Shown here piece by piece: positions 27,271-40,028 of a stretch of 52,667 nucleotides of DNA. A program made the translations under genes and the position numbers. Each line of letters begins with the position of its first letter. Within the stretch, counting starts at the first letter, position 1. The notes below the pieces were generated by a model, which ran no database searches, was not told where the DNA came from, and saw only the letters and a list, made by a program, of their open reading frames with translations. Source of the DNA: Penium margaritaceum (Eukaryota; Streptophyta; Zygnematophyceae; Desmidiales; Peniaceae); assembly GCA_023375785.1 (NCBI GenBank), contig SZWC01000086.1, positions 80,073-132,739 of the forward strand, written 5' to 3'.

Positions 27271-27574
27271 CGGCTGGCCAATCGGAGCAATGGTTGAGAG
27301 GTTATTCAAGCTCAAAGTTGCAAACTTTGAAATTCCATTGGCGTCAGTATTTTCATGATTAAACTAACTTTATTATCATTCATACATTTGAAAACTACCC
27401 TCTAATCTTACACCCCTTATTTTATGCCCTTTACCCATATGAGCACTTATAATGTCATTTTGACATCATGTGAACACCATGTGCGCTGGCTTAGTGTTTA
27501 TAGAGTTAGATTTTGGAGCGGTAGGTCCTGGGTATGAATCCTCGTACGCGCAATATAGAATAGGCTCGCGACCC
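27271..27574 (+). repeat. AT-rich non-satellite tail of module 1
   Basis: Satellite similarity stops near 27270. What follows is AT-rich unique-looking sequence with TTATTATCATTCATAC and a stretch of ACCCTCTAATCTTACACC, ending in the tRNA-like segment and the G tract. The counterpart is 52341-52641. Aligned by eye, about 11 differences fall in 115 bp of the AT-rich part and about 16 in 95 bp of the tRNA-like part. No reading frame is supported. Confidence 0.75.
27481..27551 (+). other. tRNA-like segment in module 1 tail
   Basis: The segment opens with a box-A-like GCTGGCTTAGTG and contains GGTCCTGGGTATGAATCC, which resembles a tRNA T-arm: the seven-base loop TATGAAT corresponds to TTCGAAT and is flanked by a partly paired stem. 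The ends (GTGCG and CGCGC) can pair like an acceptor stem, with one G-T pair. The D arm and anticodon arm are poorly formed, so I do not call a functional tRNA. A decayed tRNA gene or the tRNA-derived head of a SINE are the likeliest sources. Confidence 0.5.
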
Positions 27575-27653
27575 GGGGGGGGGGGGGGGGCCTGTTGTGA
27601 TACCTCAACTCTACCTTCGAGCATAAGCCGTGGGGGGTTAGGGGGGGAGGGGG
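27575..27653 (+). other. Module junction with poly-G and G-rich tracts
   Basis: A run of 16 G (27575-27590) is followed by cctgttgtgatacc and then, at 27605, the second leader copy with further G tracts at 27632-27637, 27641-27647 and 27649-27653. Four G runs of five or more lie within 80 bp on one strand, which is enough for a G-quadruplex. The window itself ends in a run of 26 G at the equivalent place in module 2. Homopolymer length here is likely to be unreliable in any assembly. Confidence 0.75.
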
Positions 27654-27769
27654 TGTCATAATGCGGTCACAAATATGTCCTCCACGTCATCCACGGAACA
27701 TCCCTCTAGGGGAGTGGAAGGGAGTATTCCAGTGAAGACACCTACGTGTAACAAATGAACAAAAACCGT
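27605..27769 (+). repeat. Non-satellite leader of composite module, copy 2
   Basis: This is the second copy of the sequence at 1-165, starting with the same TCAACTCTACCTTCG. Differences are mainly in G-tract lengths plus a few substitutions. It follows directly on the tail and G tract of module 1, which shows that the modules are arranged head to tail. It has no coding potential I can support. Confidence 0.78.
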
Positions 27770-30700
27770 CCTGGTGTCAAAGGGAGAAAACGTTTGCTAT
27801 TTATTGACTACCAAGTACAAACAATTAAAAAAGTAGTGGAATGGTGTGGCTACCATGCACAATGACCAACCAGATTAGGCATGTGCCACTTACCATGACC
27901 AAATGATATTACTACGTGTGGTCAACGTTCACGACGCATAACATGGGTCACGAACTGTCAGAGGGGGAAACAATGGTTTGGGAATACAAGATACCAACTA
28001 GCAAGTCCAACGACCTTCAGTCAGTAGTAGCACGGTGTGGCTACCATGCACAGTGACCGACCAAAGTAAGCATGTGTACTGCCTCTGACCAAATAAATCC
28101 GTTGTGTGTTGTCAACACTGACAACTCATAAAACAAGTCACAAATGGTCAGAGTGGGAAACGATAGTTTGGGAACACCGAGTATCAAATAGCAAGCAAAA
28201 TGAGCTTCAATACATTGTGGCACAGTGTGGATACCATGCACGATGACCAACCAAAGTAGGCATATGTCACTGACCATGACCAAATAATCACACCAAGCGT
28301 GGTCAACCTAGACAACTCATAACATGAGTAACAAATGGTCATGGTGGAAGAAAATGAATTTGGTATACTACTTATTGACTAGCAAGTACAAATACCTTCA
28401 ATATGTAGTGGCACAGTGTGGCTACAATACACAGTGACGAACCAAAGCATGCATATGTCACTGACCATGAACAAGGAAATTCACTTTATGTGGTCAACAT
28501 TTACAACTCACAACACGAGTCACTGATAATTAGAGGGGGTAACAATCGTTTCGGAACACTAGCTGTCAACAAGAAAGCACAAAGACCTTCGATACGTAAT
28601 GACATGGTGTGGTAACCATGTACAGCGACAAACCAAAGTAGGCATGTGTCACAAACCATGACCAATCGGATTTCACAGTGCGTGGTTAACGTTTAGAAGT
28701 CATAACACGAGTCACAAATGGTCAGGGGGGAAAACCATGGGTTGGGAACACTAGTTATCAACTAGCAAGTTCAAAGATTTTCAACATGTAGTGGCACGGT
28801 GTGGCTAGCGTACACAGTGACCAACCAAAGGATGCATATGTCACTGACTATGAACAAAGAAGTCCACTGTGTGTGGTCAACATTGACAACTCATAACACG
28901 AGTCACAAATTGTCTGAGGGAGAGACAGTGGGTTGGGAACCCTGTGTATCGACTAGAAAGGAAAAGGAACATCAATACGTAGTGGCACGGTGTGGCTAAT
29001 ATGCACAGCAAACTACCAAAATAGGCATATGTCACTGACCGTGACCGGGGAATTTCAATATGGGTGGTCAACGTTGACCAACCATAACACGAGACAAAAA
29101 CGGTCAGGGGACAAAACAATGCTATGGGAATATCAGTTCTCAACGAGAAAGGTCAACGCCATTCAGTGAGAATAAGCACGGTGTGGCAAAAAAGCTCAAT
29201 GACCAACCAATGTAGGCATATGTACTGCCTTTGAGCAAAGAAACCCGCTATGTGTGGTCAACACTGACAACTCACAATACAAGTCACAAATGGTCTGAGG
29301 GGAAAACAATGGTTTAGGAACACCAAATGTCAAATAGCAAGCACAAGGAGCTTCAATACGTTGTGGCACGGTGTGGATACCATGCACGATGACCAACCAT
29401 AGTAGGCACATGTCACTGACCATGACCAAATAATGGCACTAAGTGTGGTAAACCTTGACAACTCATAACACCAGTCACAAATGGTCAGGGTGGAATGTTA
29501 TGGTTTGTGCATACTAGTTATCGACTAGCAAGTACAGATACCTTCAATATGTATTGGCAAAGTCTGGCTACAATGCAATGTGACCAACCAAAGTATGCAT
29601 ATGTGACTGACCATGAACAAAGAATTTCACTTCGTGTGGTCAACATTTTCAACTCACAACACGGGTCACAGATAGTCAGAGGGGACTAACAATGGTTTGG
29701 GAATTCTGGGTGTCAACAAGAAAGCACAAAGACCTTCAATACGTGATGACACTTTGGGTAACCATGTGCAGTAACAAACCAAAGTAGGCATGTGTCACAA
29801 ACAATGACCAAACGGAATTCACAGTGTGTGGTCAACGTTGAAAACTCATAACACGAGTCACAACTGGTCAGTGGGGGAAACCATGGGTTGGGAAGACCAG
29901 TCATCAAATAGCAAGTAGAAAGATTGTCAACAAGTAGTGGCACGGTGTGGCTAGCGTGCACAGCGACCAACCAGGGGATGCATATGTCACTGACTATGAC
30001 CGAAGAAGTCCATTATGTGTGGTCAACATTGACAGCTCATAACACGAGTCCAAATGGTCAGAGGGAGATACAATGGTTTGGGAACCTTATGTATCGACTA
30101 GAAAGGACAAGGAACTCCAATACGTAGTGGCACGGTGTGGCTAGTATGCACATCAAACAACCAAACTAGGCACATGTCACTGACCATGACGAGAGAATTC
30201 GAATATGGGTGGTCAATGTTGACCAACCATAACACGAGTCAAAAACGGTCAGGGGAGGAAACAATGCTATGGGAATATCAGTTATCAACTAGCAAGTACA
30301 ACTACCTTCAGTCAGTAGTAGCAGGGTGTGGCTACCATGCACAATGAAGGACCAAAAAAGGCATATGTACTGCCTTTGACCAAAGAAATCTGCTGTGTGT
30401 GGTCATCATTGACAATTCATTACACGAGTCACAAATGGTCAGAGGGGGAAACAATGGTTTGTAGACACCAAGTATCAAAAAGAAAGCACAAGGAGCTTCA
30501 ATACGTTGTGGCAAGGTGTGGATACCATGCACGATGTCCAACCAAAATAGGCATATGTCACTGAGCATGACCAAATCATGACACTAAGTGTGGTAAACCT
30601 TGAAAACTCATAACATGAGTCACAGATGGTCAGGGTGGAAGATAATGATCTGTGAATACTAGTTATTTATTAGCAAGTACAAATACCTTCAATATGTAGT

Positions 30701-32142
30701 GGCACAGTGTGGCTACAATGCACACTGACCAACAAAAGCATGCATATGTCACTAACCATGAACAAAGAATTTCACTTCATGTGGTCAACATTTACAACTC
30801 ACAACACGAGTCACTGATAGTCAAGGGGGTAACAATGGTTTGGGAACACTAGTTGTCAACAAGAAATCACAAAGACCTTCGATACGTAATGACACGGCGT
30901 GGTAACAATGTACAGTGACAAACCAAAGTACGCATGTGTCACAAACCATGACCAAACGGATGTCAATGTGTGTGGTCAACGTTTATAACTCATACCACGA
31001 GTCACAAATGGTCAGTGGGGGAGACCATGGGTTGGGAACACTAGTTATCAACTAGCAAGTAGAAAACTTTTCAATAAGTAGTGGCACGGTGTGGCTAGCG
31101 TGCGCAGTGACCAACGAAAGGATGCATATGTCACTGACTATGACCGAAGAATTCCACTATGTGTGGTCAACATTGACAGCTCATAACACGAGTCACAAGT
31201 GGTCTGATGGAGAGAAAATGCTTTGGGAACCCTATGTATCAACTAGAAAGGACAAAGAACTTCAATACGTATTGGAACGGTGTGGCTACTTTGCACACCA
31301 AACAACCAAACTAGGCATATGTCACTGACCATGACGAGAGTATTTCAACATGGGTGGTCAACGTTGACCAACAATAACACAAGTCAAAAACGGTCAGGGG
31401 AGGAAACAATGCTATGGGAATATCAGTTATCAACTAGAAAGTACAACGACTGTCAGTCAGTAGTAGCATGGTGTGGCTACCATGCACAATGACTGACCAA
31501 AGTAGTCATATGTACTGCCTTTGACCAAAGAAATATGCCGTGCGTGGTCAACATTGACAACTCATAATACGAGTCACAAATGGTCATAGGGGGAAACAAC
31601 GGTTTGTGAACACCAAGTATCAAAAAGCAAGCACAAGGAGCTTCACTACGTTGTGGCACGGTGTGGATACCATGCACGATGACCAACCAAAGTAGGCATA
31701 TGTCACTGACCATGACTAAACAATGGCACTAAGTGTGGTAAACCTTGACACCTCAGAACACGAGTCGCGAATGGTCAGGGTGGAAGATAATGATTCGTAA
31801 GTACTGTTTATTGACTAGCAAGTACAAATACCTTCAATATGTAGTGGCACAATGTGGCTAGAATGCACAGTGACCAACCAAAGTAAGCATATGTCACTGA
31901 CCATGAACAAATAATTTCCCTTCATGTGGTCAATATTCACAACTCACAACAGGAGTCACTGATAGTCAGAGGGGGTAACAATGGCTTGGGAACACTAGCT
32001 GTCAACAAGAAAGCACAAAGAACTTCGATACGTAATGACACGGCGTAGTAACCATGTAAAGTGACAAACCAAAGTAGGCATGTGTCACAAACCATGACCA
32101 AAGGGATTTCATAGTGTGTGGTCAACGTTGAAAACTCATAAC
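27770..32142 (+). repeat. Satellite array of module 2, first part
   Basis: The array opens with the same edge monomer as module 1, then the regular A-F order. E monomers lie at 28799, 29941 and 31089. It is collinear with 166-4034, and the collinearity passes the point where module 1 is interrupted by the inverted block: a rare B-monomer variant, gactaaacaatgg, occurs at about 31712 here and at about 12343 in module 1. The part ends inside a D monomer where the solo LTR is inserted. Confidence 0.92.
32138..32142. repeat. Target-site duplication, left copy (ATAAC)
   Basis: ATAAC immediately precedes the inserted element and is repeated at 32831-32835. Removing the insert and one copy restores an ordinary D monomer (aactcataacacgagtcac). 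A 5-bp duplication fits LTR-retrotransposon integration. Confidence 0.85.
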
Positions 32143-32258
32143 TGTTGTTCTTCTATGCCCCATGGCCATTGCTATGGCTTGACGGACAGGTTGGGCATGC
32201 ACTGCTCCCTTGGAGTAAGTCCCCCATGCCTTGTTCATGGTGCAAGTCCAAGCGAGAG

Positions 32259-32335
32259 ACCAGAAGTGTAGCGCAACGGATAGCATGTTGGTCTTATGGA
32301 CAACAGGTCCTGCGATCCAGCCTTGATGTGCGCAG
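32259..32335 (+). other. tRNA-like segment inside the solo LTR
   Basis: A box-A-like stretch (TAGCGCAACGGATAGCATG, from 32269) is followed at normal spacing by a box-B-like GGTCCTGCGATCC (from 32306). The 5' part resembles nuclear arginine-type tRNA genes (GTGTAGCGCAACGGATAGCA). An anticodon-like hairpin, TGGTC paired imperfectly with GACAA, lies between the boxes. Acceptor-stem pairing is weak, so this is not called a working tRNA gene. It could be a captured tRNA or SINE head, or a chance internal Pol III promoter. Confidence 0.5.
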
Positions 32336-32590
32336 GAGGTTTTTTGACCTTCTAGCACAAGGAAGTTTCTAAGACATTTCTCCATGCATGAGGAGGGTGC
32401 CCCTCTTGGCGGTCGGTGGATGCGCCAATTGGCGGACTTGTGAGGTGGTGTAGAGTGACCACCCCAAAAGTGTCACTACCCACACATCCTAGAAACCAGG
32501 CCTAAGACTATATGTACCAGGCTCATTCCTCATTCTAATTACAAAATCTGGCCTTAGATGCTCCTCACAGAGTTTTCCAACTAAGGAACA

Positions 32591-32598
32591 GTATAAAG
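32591..32598 (+). promoter_or_regulatory. TATA-like box in the solo LTR
   Basis: GTATAAAG stands about 450 bp from the LTR start, a usual place for the Pol II promoter at the U3/R border. Function is inferred only from the motif and its position. Confidence 0.45.
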
Positions 32599-32830
32599 AA
32601 GACACTGGTTGGTCTAAGCACCAGGAGTTAGTCTTTGACTAGCACCTCGCGCGAAAGTGACCAAGTGTTAAGTGGAAACAGCTGCTAGCAAGTGATTGCC
32701 TAGGAACTATTCAGTGTGGAACTGTGATCCTGAGGGTGATACCTTCTCCTAGCTCAAATGCTAGGAGCGGACGGCAGGTGCTATTGTGTCGGCCCTGTTT
32801 TCTAGTCCGCTTGCCTCACGCAAGTTGACA

Positions 32831-32835
32831 ATAAC
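32831..32835. repeat. Target-site duplication, right copy (ATAAC)
   Basis: This copy matches 32138-32142 exactly and continues directly into the 3' half of the interrupted D monomer. Confidence 0.85.
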
Positions 32836-35800
32836 ACGAGTCACAAATGGTCAGTGGGGGAAACCATGGTTTGGGAACACTAGTTATCAACCAGCAAGAA
32901 GAACGATTTTCAACAAGTAGTGGCACAGTGTGGCAAGCGTGCACAGTGACCAAACAAAGGATGCATATGTCACTGACTACGACCGAAGAAGTCCTTTATG
33001 TGTGGTCAACGTTGATAACTCATAACACGAGTCACAAATGGTCAGAGGGAGAGACAATGGTTTGAGAACCCTATGTATCGACTATAAAGGACAAAAAACT
33101 TCAATACGTAGTGGCACGGTGTGGCTACAATGCACACCAAACAACCAAACTAGGCATATGTCACTGACCATGGCCGGATCATTTCAATATGGGTGGTCAA
33201 CGTTGACCAACCATAACACAAGTCACAAACGGCCAGGGGAGGAAACAATGCTTTGGGAATATCAGTTCTCAACTACCAAGTACAACGACCTTCAGTCAGC
33301 AGTAGCACGGTATGGCTACCATGCACAATGACCGACCAAAGTAGGCATATGTACTGCCTTTGACCAAAGAAATCCGCTGTGTGTGGTCAACGTTGACAAC
33401 TCATAATACGAGTCATAAATGGTAAGAGGGAGAAACAATGGTTTGGGAACACCGAGTATCAAATAGAGAATACCAGGAGCTTCAATACGTTGTGGCACAG
33501 TGTGGATACAATGCACGATGACCAACCAAAGTAAGCATATGTCACAGACCATGAGCAAATAATGGCACTAAGTGTAGTAAACCTTGACAACTCATAACAC
33601 GAGTCACAAATGGTCAGGGTGGAAGATAATGGTTTATGAATACTAGTTACCGACTAGCAAGTACAAATACCTTCAATATGTAGTGGCACAGTGTGGCTAC
33701 AATGCACAGTGACCAACCGAAGTATGCATATGTCACTGACCATGAACAAGGAATTTCACTCCTAGTGGTCAACATTTACAGCTCACAACACGGGTCACAG
33801 ATAGTCAGAGGGGGCTATTAATGGTTTGGGAACACAAGCTGTCAACAAAAAAGCACAAAGACCTTCAATACGTAATGACACAGCGTGGTAAGCATGCACA
33901 GTGACAAACCAAAGCAGGCACGTGTCACAAACCATGACTAAACGGATTTCACATTGTGTGGTCAATGTTGAAAACCCATAACACGAGTCACAAATGGTTA
34001 GTGGGGGAAACCATGGGCTGGGAACACTAGTTATGAACTAGCAAGACTAAATACTTTCAACAAGTAGTGGCATGGTGTGGCTAGCGAGCACAGTGACCAA
34101 CCAAAAGATGCATATGTCACTGACTATGAACAATGAAGTCCACTATGTGTGGTCAACATTGACAACTCATAACACGAGTCACAAATGGTCAGAGGGAGAG
34201 ACAACGGTTTGGGAACCCCATGTATCGACTAGAAAGGACAAAGAGCTTCAATACGTAGTAGCGCAGTGTGGCTAATATGCACACCGAAGAACCAAACGAG
34301 GCATATGTCACTGACCATGACCAGGGAATTTCAATATGGGTGGTCAACGTTGACAAACCATAACACAAGACAAAAACGGTCAGGGCAGGAAACAATGCTA
34401 TGGGAATATCAGTTCACAATGAGAAGGTACAATGACATTCGGTCAGTAGTAGCACGGCGTTGCAACCATGCACAATGACCGACCAAAGTGGGCATTTGTA
34501 CTGCTTTTGAGCAAAGAAACCCGCTATGTGTGGTCAATATTGACAACTCATAATACGAGTCACAAATGGTCAGAGGGGAAAACAGTGGTTTGGGAACACC
34601 ACTAATCAAATAGCAAGCACAAGGAGCTTCAATACGTTGTGGCACGGTGTGCATACCATGCACGATGACCAACCAAAGTGGGCATATGTCACTGGCCATG
34701 ACCAAATAATGGCACTAAGTGTGCTAAACCTTGACAACCCATAACACGGGTCACAAATGGTTAGGATGGAATGTAATGGGTTGTGAATACTAGTTATTGA
34801 CTAGCAAGTACAAATACCCTCAATACGTAGTGGCACAGTGTGGCTACAATGCACTGTGACCAACCAAAGTATGCATATGTGACTGACCATGAACAAAAAA
34901 TTTCACCTCATTCGGTCAACATTTACAACTCACAACACGGGTGACAAATAGTCAGAGGAGGCTAACAATGGGTTGGGACCACTAGTTGTCAACAAGAAAT
35001 CACAAAGACCTTTGATACGTAATGACACGGCGTGGTAACAATGTACAGTGACAAACCAAAGTAGGCATGTGTCACAAACCATGACCAAACGGATGTCAAT
35101 GTGTGTGGTCAACGTTTAGAACTCATACCACGAGTCACAAATGGTCAGTGGGGGAGACCATGGGTTGGGAACACTAGTTATCAACTAGCAAGTAGAAATA
35201 TTTTCAATAAGTAGTGGCACGATGTGGCTAGTGTGCGCAGTGACCAACCAAAGGATGCATATGTCACTGACTATGACTGAATGAGTCCATTATGTGTGGT
35301 CAACATTGACAACTCATAGCACGAGTCACAAACTGTCAGAGGGAGATACAATGGTTTTGGAACGCTATGTATCGACTAGAAACGACAATGAACTTCAATA
35401 CGTAGTAGCACGGTGTGGCTAATATGTACACCAAACAACCAAACTAGACATATGTCACTGACCATGACAAGAGAATCTCAATATGGGTGGTCAACGTTGA
35501 CCAACCATAACACGAGTCAAAAACGGTGAGGAAACGATGCTATGGGAATATCAGTTCTCAACTAGCAAGCAAACGACCTTCAGTCAGTAGTAGCACGGTG
35601 TGGCTACCATGCACAATGTCCGACCAAAGTGGACATATGTACTCCCTTTGAGCAAAGAAACCCGCTATGTGTGGTCAATATTGACAACTCATAATACGAG
35701 TCACACATGGTCAGAGGGGGAAACAATGGGTTGGGAACACCAAGTATAAAAAAGAAAGCACAAGGAGCTTCAATACATTGTGGCACGGTGTGGATACCAT

Positions 35801-38269
35801 GCGTGATGACCAACCAAAGTAGGCATATGTCAGTGAACATGACCAAATGATGGCACCAAGTGTGGTAAACCTTGACAACTCATAACACGAGTCACAAATG
35901 GTCATGGTGGAAGATAATGATTTGTGAATACTAGTTATTGACTAGCATGTACAATTTCCTTCAATATGCAGTGGCACAGTATGATTACAATGCACAGTGA
36001 CCAACCAAAGTATGCATATGTCACTGACCATGAACAAAGAATATCACTTCATGTGGTCAACATTACAACTCACAGCACGGGTCACAGATAGTCGGAGGGA
36101 GCTAACAATGGGTTGGAAATACTAGCTGTCAACAAGAAAGCAAAAAGACCTTCGATACGTAATGACACAGCGTGGTAACCATGTACAGTGACAAACCAAA
36201 GTAGGCATGTGTCACAAACCATGACCAAACGGATTTCACAGTGTGTGGTCAAAGTTGAAAACTCATAACACAGGTCACAAATGGTCAGTGGGGGAAACCA
36301 TGGGTTGACAACACTAGTTATCAACTAGCAAGCAGAAATATTTTCAACAAGGAATGGCACGGTGTGGCTAGCGTGCACAGTGATCAACCAAATGATGCAC
36401 ATGTCACTGACTATGACCGAAGAAGTCCACTATGTATGGTCAACATTGACAACTCATAACACGAGTAACAAATGGTTAGAGGGAGAGACATTGATTTGGG
36501 AACCCTATGTATCGACTGGAAAGGACAAAGAACTTTAACGTGTCGTGGCACGGTGTGGCTACTATGCACACCAAACAACCAAACTAGGCATATGTCACCG
36601 ACCATGATGAACGAATTTCAATATGGGTAGTCAACATTCACCAACCATACCACAAGTCACAAAGGGTCAGAGGGGGAAACAATGGTCTTTGCATATCAGT
36701 TCTCAACTAGCAAGTACAGCGACCTTCATTCAGTATAAGCACGGCGTGGCTACCATGCACAATGACCGACCAAAGTAGGCATATGTACTACCTTTGACCG
36801 AAGAAATCCGCTGTGTGCTGTCAGCATTGACAACTCATAATAGGAGTCACAAATGGTCATAGGGGAAGACAATGGTTTGGGAACACCAGGTATCAGCTAG
36901 CAAGCACAAGGACCTTCAATAAGTTGTGGTACGGTGTGGATACCATGCATGATGACAACCCAAAGTAGGCATATGTCACTGACCATGACCAAATAATGTC
37001 ACTATGTGTGGTAACATTTGACAACGCATAACACGAGTCACAAATGGTCAGGGTGGAATATAATGGTTTGTGAATACTAGTTATCGACTAGCAAGTACAA
37101 ATAGCTTCAATATTTAGTGGCAAAGCGTGGCTACCATGCACATTGACGAACCAAGTTATACATGTCACTGGCCATGACCAACGAATTTCACTTCATGTGG
37201 TCAGCATTGACAACTCACAAAACGAGTCGCTGATAGTCAGAGGGGGTAACCATGGTTTGGGAACACTAGGTATCAACTAGAAAGCACAAAGACCTTTGAT
37301 ACGTAGTGACATGGCGTGGTAACCATGTACAGTGACAAATCAAAGTAGGCATGCATCACAAACCATGACCAAACAGATTTCATAGTGTAAGGTCAACGTT
37401 GAAAACTCATAAGACGAGTCACAAATAGTCAAAGGGGGAGACCATGGGTTGGGAACAATAGTTATCAACTATCAAGTAGAAATATTTTCAGCGAGTAGTG
37501 GCACGGTGTGGCTAGCGTGCACAGTGACCAACCAAATGATACATATGCCACTGACTATAACCGAAGATTTCCACTTAGTGTGGTTAACACTGACAACTCG
37601 TATTACGAGTCACACATGGTCACAGGGAGAGACAATGGTTTGGGAACTCTATGTTTCAACTATAAAGGACAAAGAACTTCAACACGTAGTGGCACGGTGT
37701 GGCTAATATACACACCAAACAACCAAACTAGGCATATGTCACAGACCATGACCAAATAATTACAACATGGGTGGTCAATGTTGACAAACCACAACACGAG
37801 TCACAAATGGTAAGGGGGAGCAAACAATGCTATTGGAATATCAGTTCTCAATTAGCAAGTACAATGACCTTTACTCAGTAGTAGAACGTTGTGGCTATCA
37901 TGCACAATGACCGACCAAAGTAGGCATATGTACTGCATTTGACCAAAGAAATCCGCTGTGTGGTGTCAACGCTGACAACTCATAATACAAGTCACAAATG
38001 GTCAGAGGGGGAAACAATGGTTTGGGAACACCAAGTATCAAACAGCAAGCACAAGGAGCTTCAATACGTTGTGGCACAATGTGGATACCATGCACGATGA
38101 CCAACCAAAGTAGGCATATGTCAATGACCATGACCAAATAATGGCACTAGGTGTGGTAAACCTTAAAAACTCTTAACACGAGTCCTAAATGGTCAGGGTG
38201 GAAGATAATGATTTGTGAATACTAGCTATCAACTAGCAAGTACAAATACCTTCAATATGTAGTGGCACA

Positions 38270-38522
38270 GTGTGGCTACAATAAACAGTAACCAACCAAT
38301 GTATGCATATGTCACTGACCAAGAACAAAGAATTTCACTTAATGTGGTCAATATTTACAACTCACAACACGGGTCACAGACCATGACCAAAGTGTTTCAA
38401 TATGGATGGTCAACGTTCACCGACCATAACACGAGTCACAAATGGTCAGAGTGGGAAACAATGGTTCGGGAATATAAGTTTTCAACTAGCAAGTACAACG
38501 CCCTTCAATCAGTAGTAGCACG
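38270..38522 (+). repeat. Out-of-register C/F hybrid monomer, 253 bp
   Basis: A C monomer runs to gggtcacaga (38371-38380). It then jumps back to the 5' half of a different monomer (ccatgaccaaagtgtttcaatatgg), so the middle of the monomer is present twice and D and E are missing. The join sits at GTCACAGA, a word found at two different monomer positions, so microhomology rather than aligned exchange can explain it. The composite is 253 bp instead of 191. Confidence 0.8.
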
Positions 38523-38621
38523 GCGTGGCTACCATGCACACAGACCGATTAAAGTAGGCATATGTACTGCCTTTGACCAAAGAAATCCGCTCTGTGTGGT
38601 CAACATTGACAACTCATAATA

Positions 38622-39005
38622 CGAGTCACAAATGGTCAAGGGGGGGAAACAATGGTTGCGGAACACCAAGTATCAAATAGGAAGCACAAGGAGCTTGAAT
38701 ACATTGTGGCACAGTGTGGATACCATGCACGATGACCAACCAAAGTAGGCATATGTCACTGACCATGACCAGATAATGGCACTAAGTGTGGTAAACCTTG
38801 ACAACTCATAACACGAGTCACAAATGGTCAAGGGGGGGAAACAATGGTTGCGGAACACCAAGTATCAAATAGGAAGCACAAGGAGCTTGAATACATTGTG
38901 GCACAGTGTGGATACCATGCACGATGACCAACCAAAGTAGGCATATGTCACTGACCATGACCAGATAATGGCACTAAGTGTGGTAAACCTTGACAACTCA
39001 TAACA
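38622..39005 (+). repeat. Perfect 192-bp tandem duplication of monomer B
   Basis: Segments 38622-38813 and 38814-39005 match without a visible difference, including a private seven-G run (caaggggggga) and private bases such as gcggaacacc and agataatgg. The unit is one monomer, spanning the end of A and most of B. Confidence 0.87.
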
Positions 39006-39097
39006 CGAGTCACAAATGGTCAGGGTGGAATAAAATGGTTTGTGAGGACTAGTTATCAACTAACAAGTACAAATACCTTCAATATGTAGTCGCACAG

Positions 39098-39279
39098 TGT
39101 GGCTATAAAGCACAGTGACCAACCAAAGTATACATATGTCACTTCATGTGGTCAACGCTTACAACGTACAGCACGGGTCAAAGGTAGTCAGAGGGGGCTA
39201 GCAATGGTTTGGGAACACTAGCTGTCAACAAAAAGGCACAAAGACCTTCGATACGTAATGACACGGCATGGTAACCATG
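39098..39279 (+). repeat. C monomer with 23-bp deletion
   Basis: In this C monomer catatgtcac runs directly into ttcatgtgg. The usual tract between them, tgaccatgaacaaagaatttcac, is missing. The lost piece is flanked by TCAC on both sides in intact C monomers, so slippage or microhomology-mediated deletion fits. Confidence 0.8.
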
Positions 39280-40028
39280 TACAGTGACAACCCAAAGTAG
39301 GCATGTGTCACAAAACATGACCAAACGGATTTCACAGTGCGTGGTCAACGTTGAAAATTCATAACACGAGTCACAAATGGTGAGTGGGGGAAACCATGGG
39401 TTTAGATCACTAGTTATCAACTAGCAAGTAGACAGATTTTCAACACATAGTGGCACGGTGTGGCTAGGATGCACAGTGATCAACCAAAGGATGCACACGT
39501 CACTGACTATCACCGAAGAAGTCCACTATGTATGGTCAACATTGACAACTCATAACACGAGTTACAAATGGTCAGAGGGAGATGAAATGATTGAGAACCC
39601 TATGTATTGACTAGAAAGGACAAAGAACTTCAGTACGTAGTGGCACGGTGTGGCTACTATGCACACCAAACAACCAAACTAGGCATATGTCACCGACCAT
39701 GATGAAAGACGTTCAACATGGGTGGTCAACATTCACCAACCATAACACAAGTCACAAAGGATCAGAGGGGGAAACAATGGTCTGTGAATATCAGTTCTCA
39801 ACTAGCAAGTACAGCGACCTTCAATCAGTATAAGCAAGGTGTGGCTACCATGCACAATGACCGACCAACGTAGGCATATGTACTACTTTTGACCAAATAA
39901 ATCCGCTGTGTGTGGTCAGCATTGACAACTCATAAAAGGAGTCACAAATGATCAGAGGGGAAGACAATGTTTTGGGAACATCAGGTATCAACTAGCAAGC
40001 ACAAGGACCTTTAATAAGTTGTGGCACG

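Larger units (their letters stand above)
32143..32830 (+). mobile_element. Solo-LTR-like insertion, 688 bp
   Basis: The insert begins TGTTGTTC and ends GTTGACA, so it has the TG...CA termini of an LTR, and it is bounded by the 5-bp duplication ATAAC. It contains no protein domain, PBS or PPT. A TATAAAG box sits at 32592-32598, about two thirds in, which would leave a U3 of about 450 bp and an R-U5 of about 240 bp if read on the plus strand. A GCTAG-containing inverted repeat lies near 32748-32766. It shares no obvious similarity with the LTRs of the chromovirus at 44611-51116. A solo LTR from LTR-LTR recombination is the simplest reading; a non-autonomous element is possible. It is absent from module 1. 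Confidence 0.75.

Noticed and set aside
27271..27574. Functional tRNA gene in the tail
   Set aside because: D and anticodon arms do not fold well and the second copy has lost the acceptor-like pairing.
27591..27769. Module leader as the start of an LTR retrotransposon (poly-G as PPT, TGTTGTGATACC as LTR start)
   Set aside because: No second LTR, PBS, coding domain or target duplication was found. Kept only as an alternative in a finding.
32122..32385. Open frames in the solo LTR on both strands
   Set aside because: They cross the insertion border or overlap the tRNA-like segment; no domain is recognisable.
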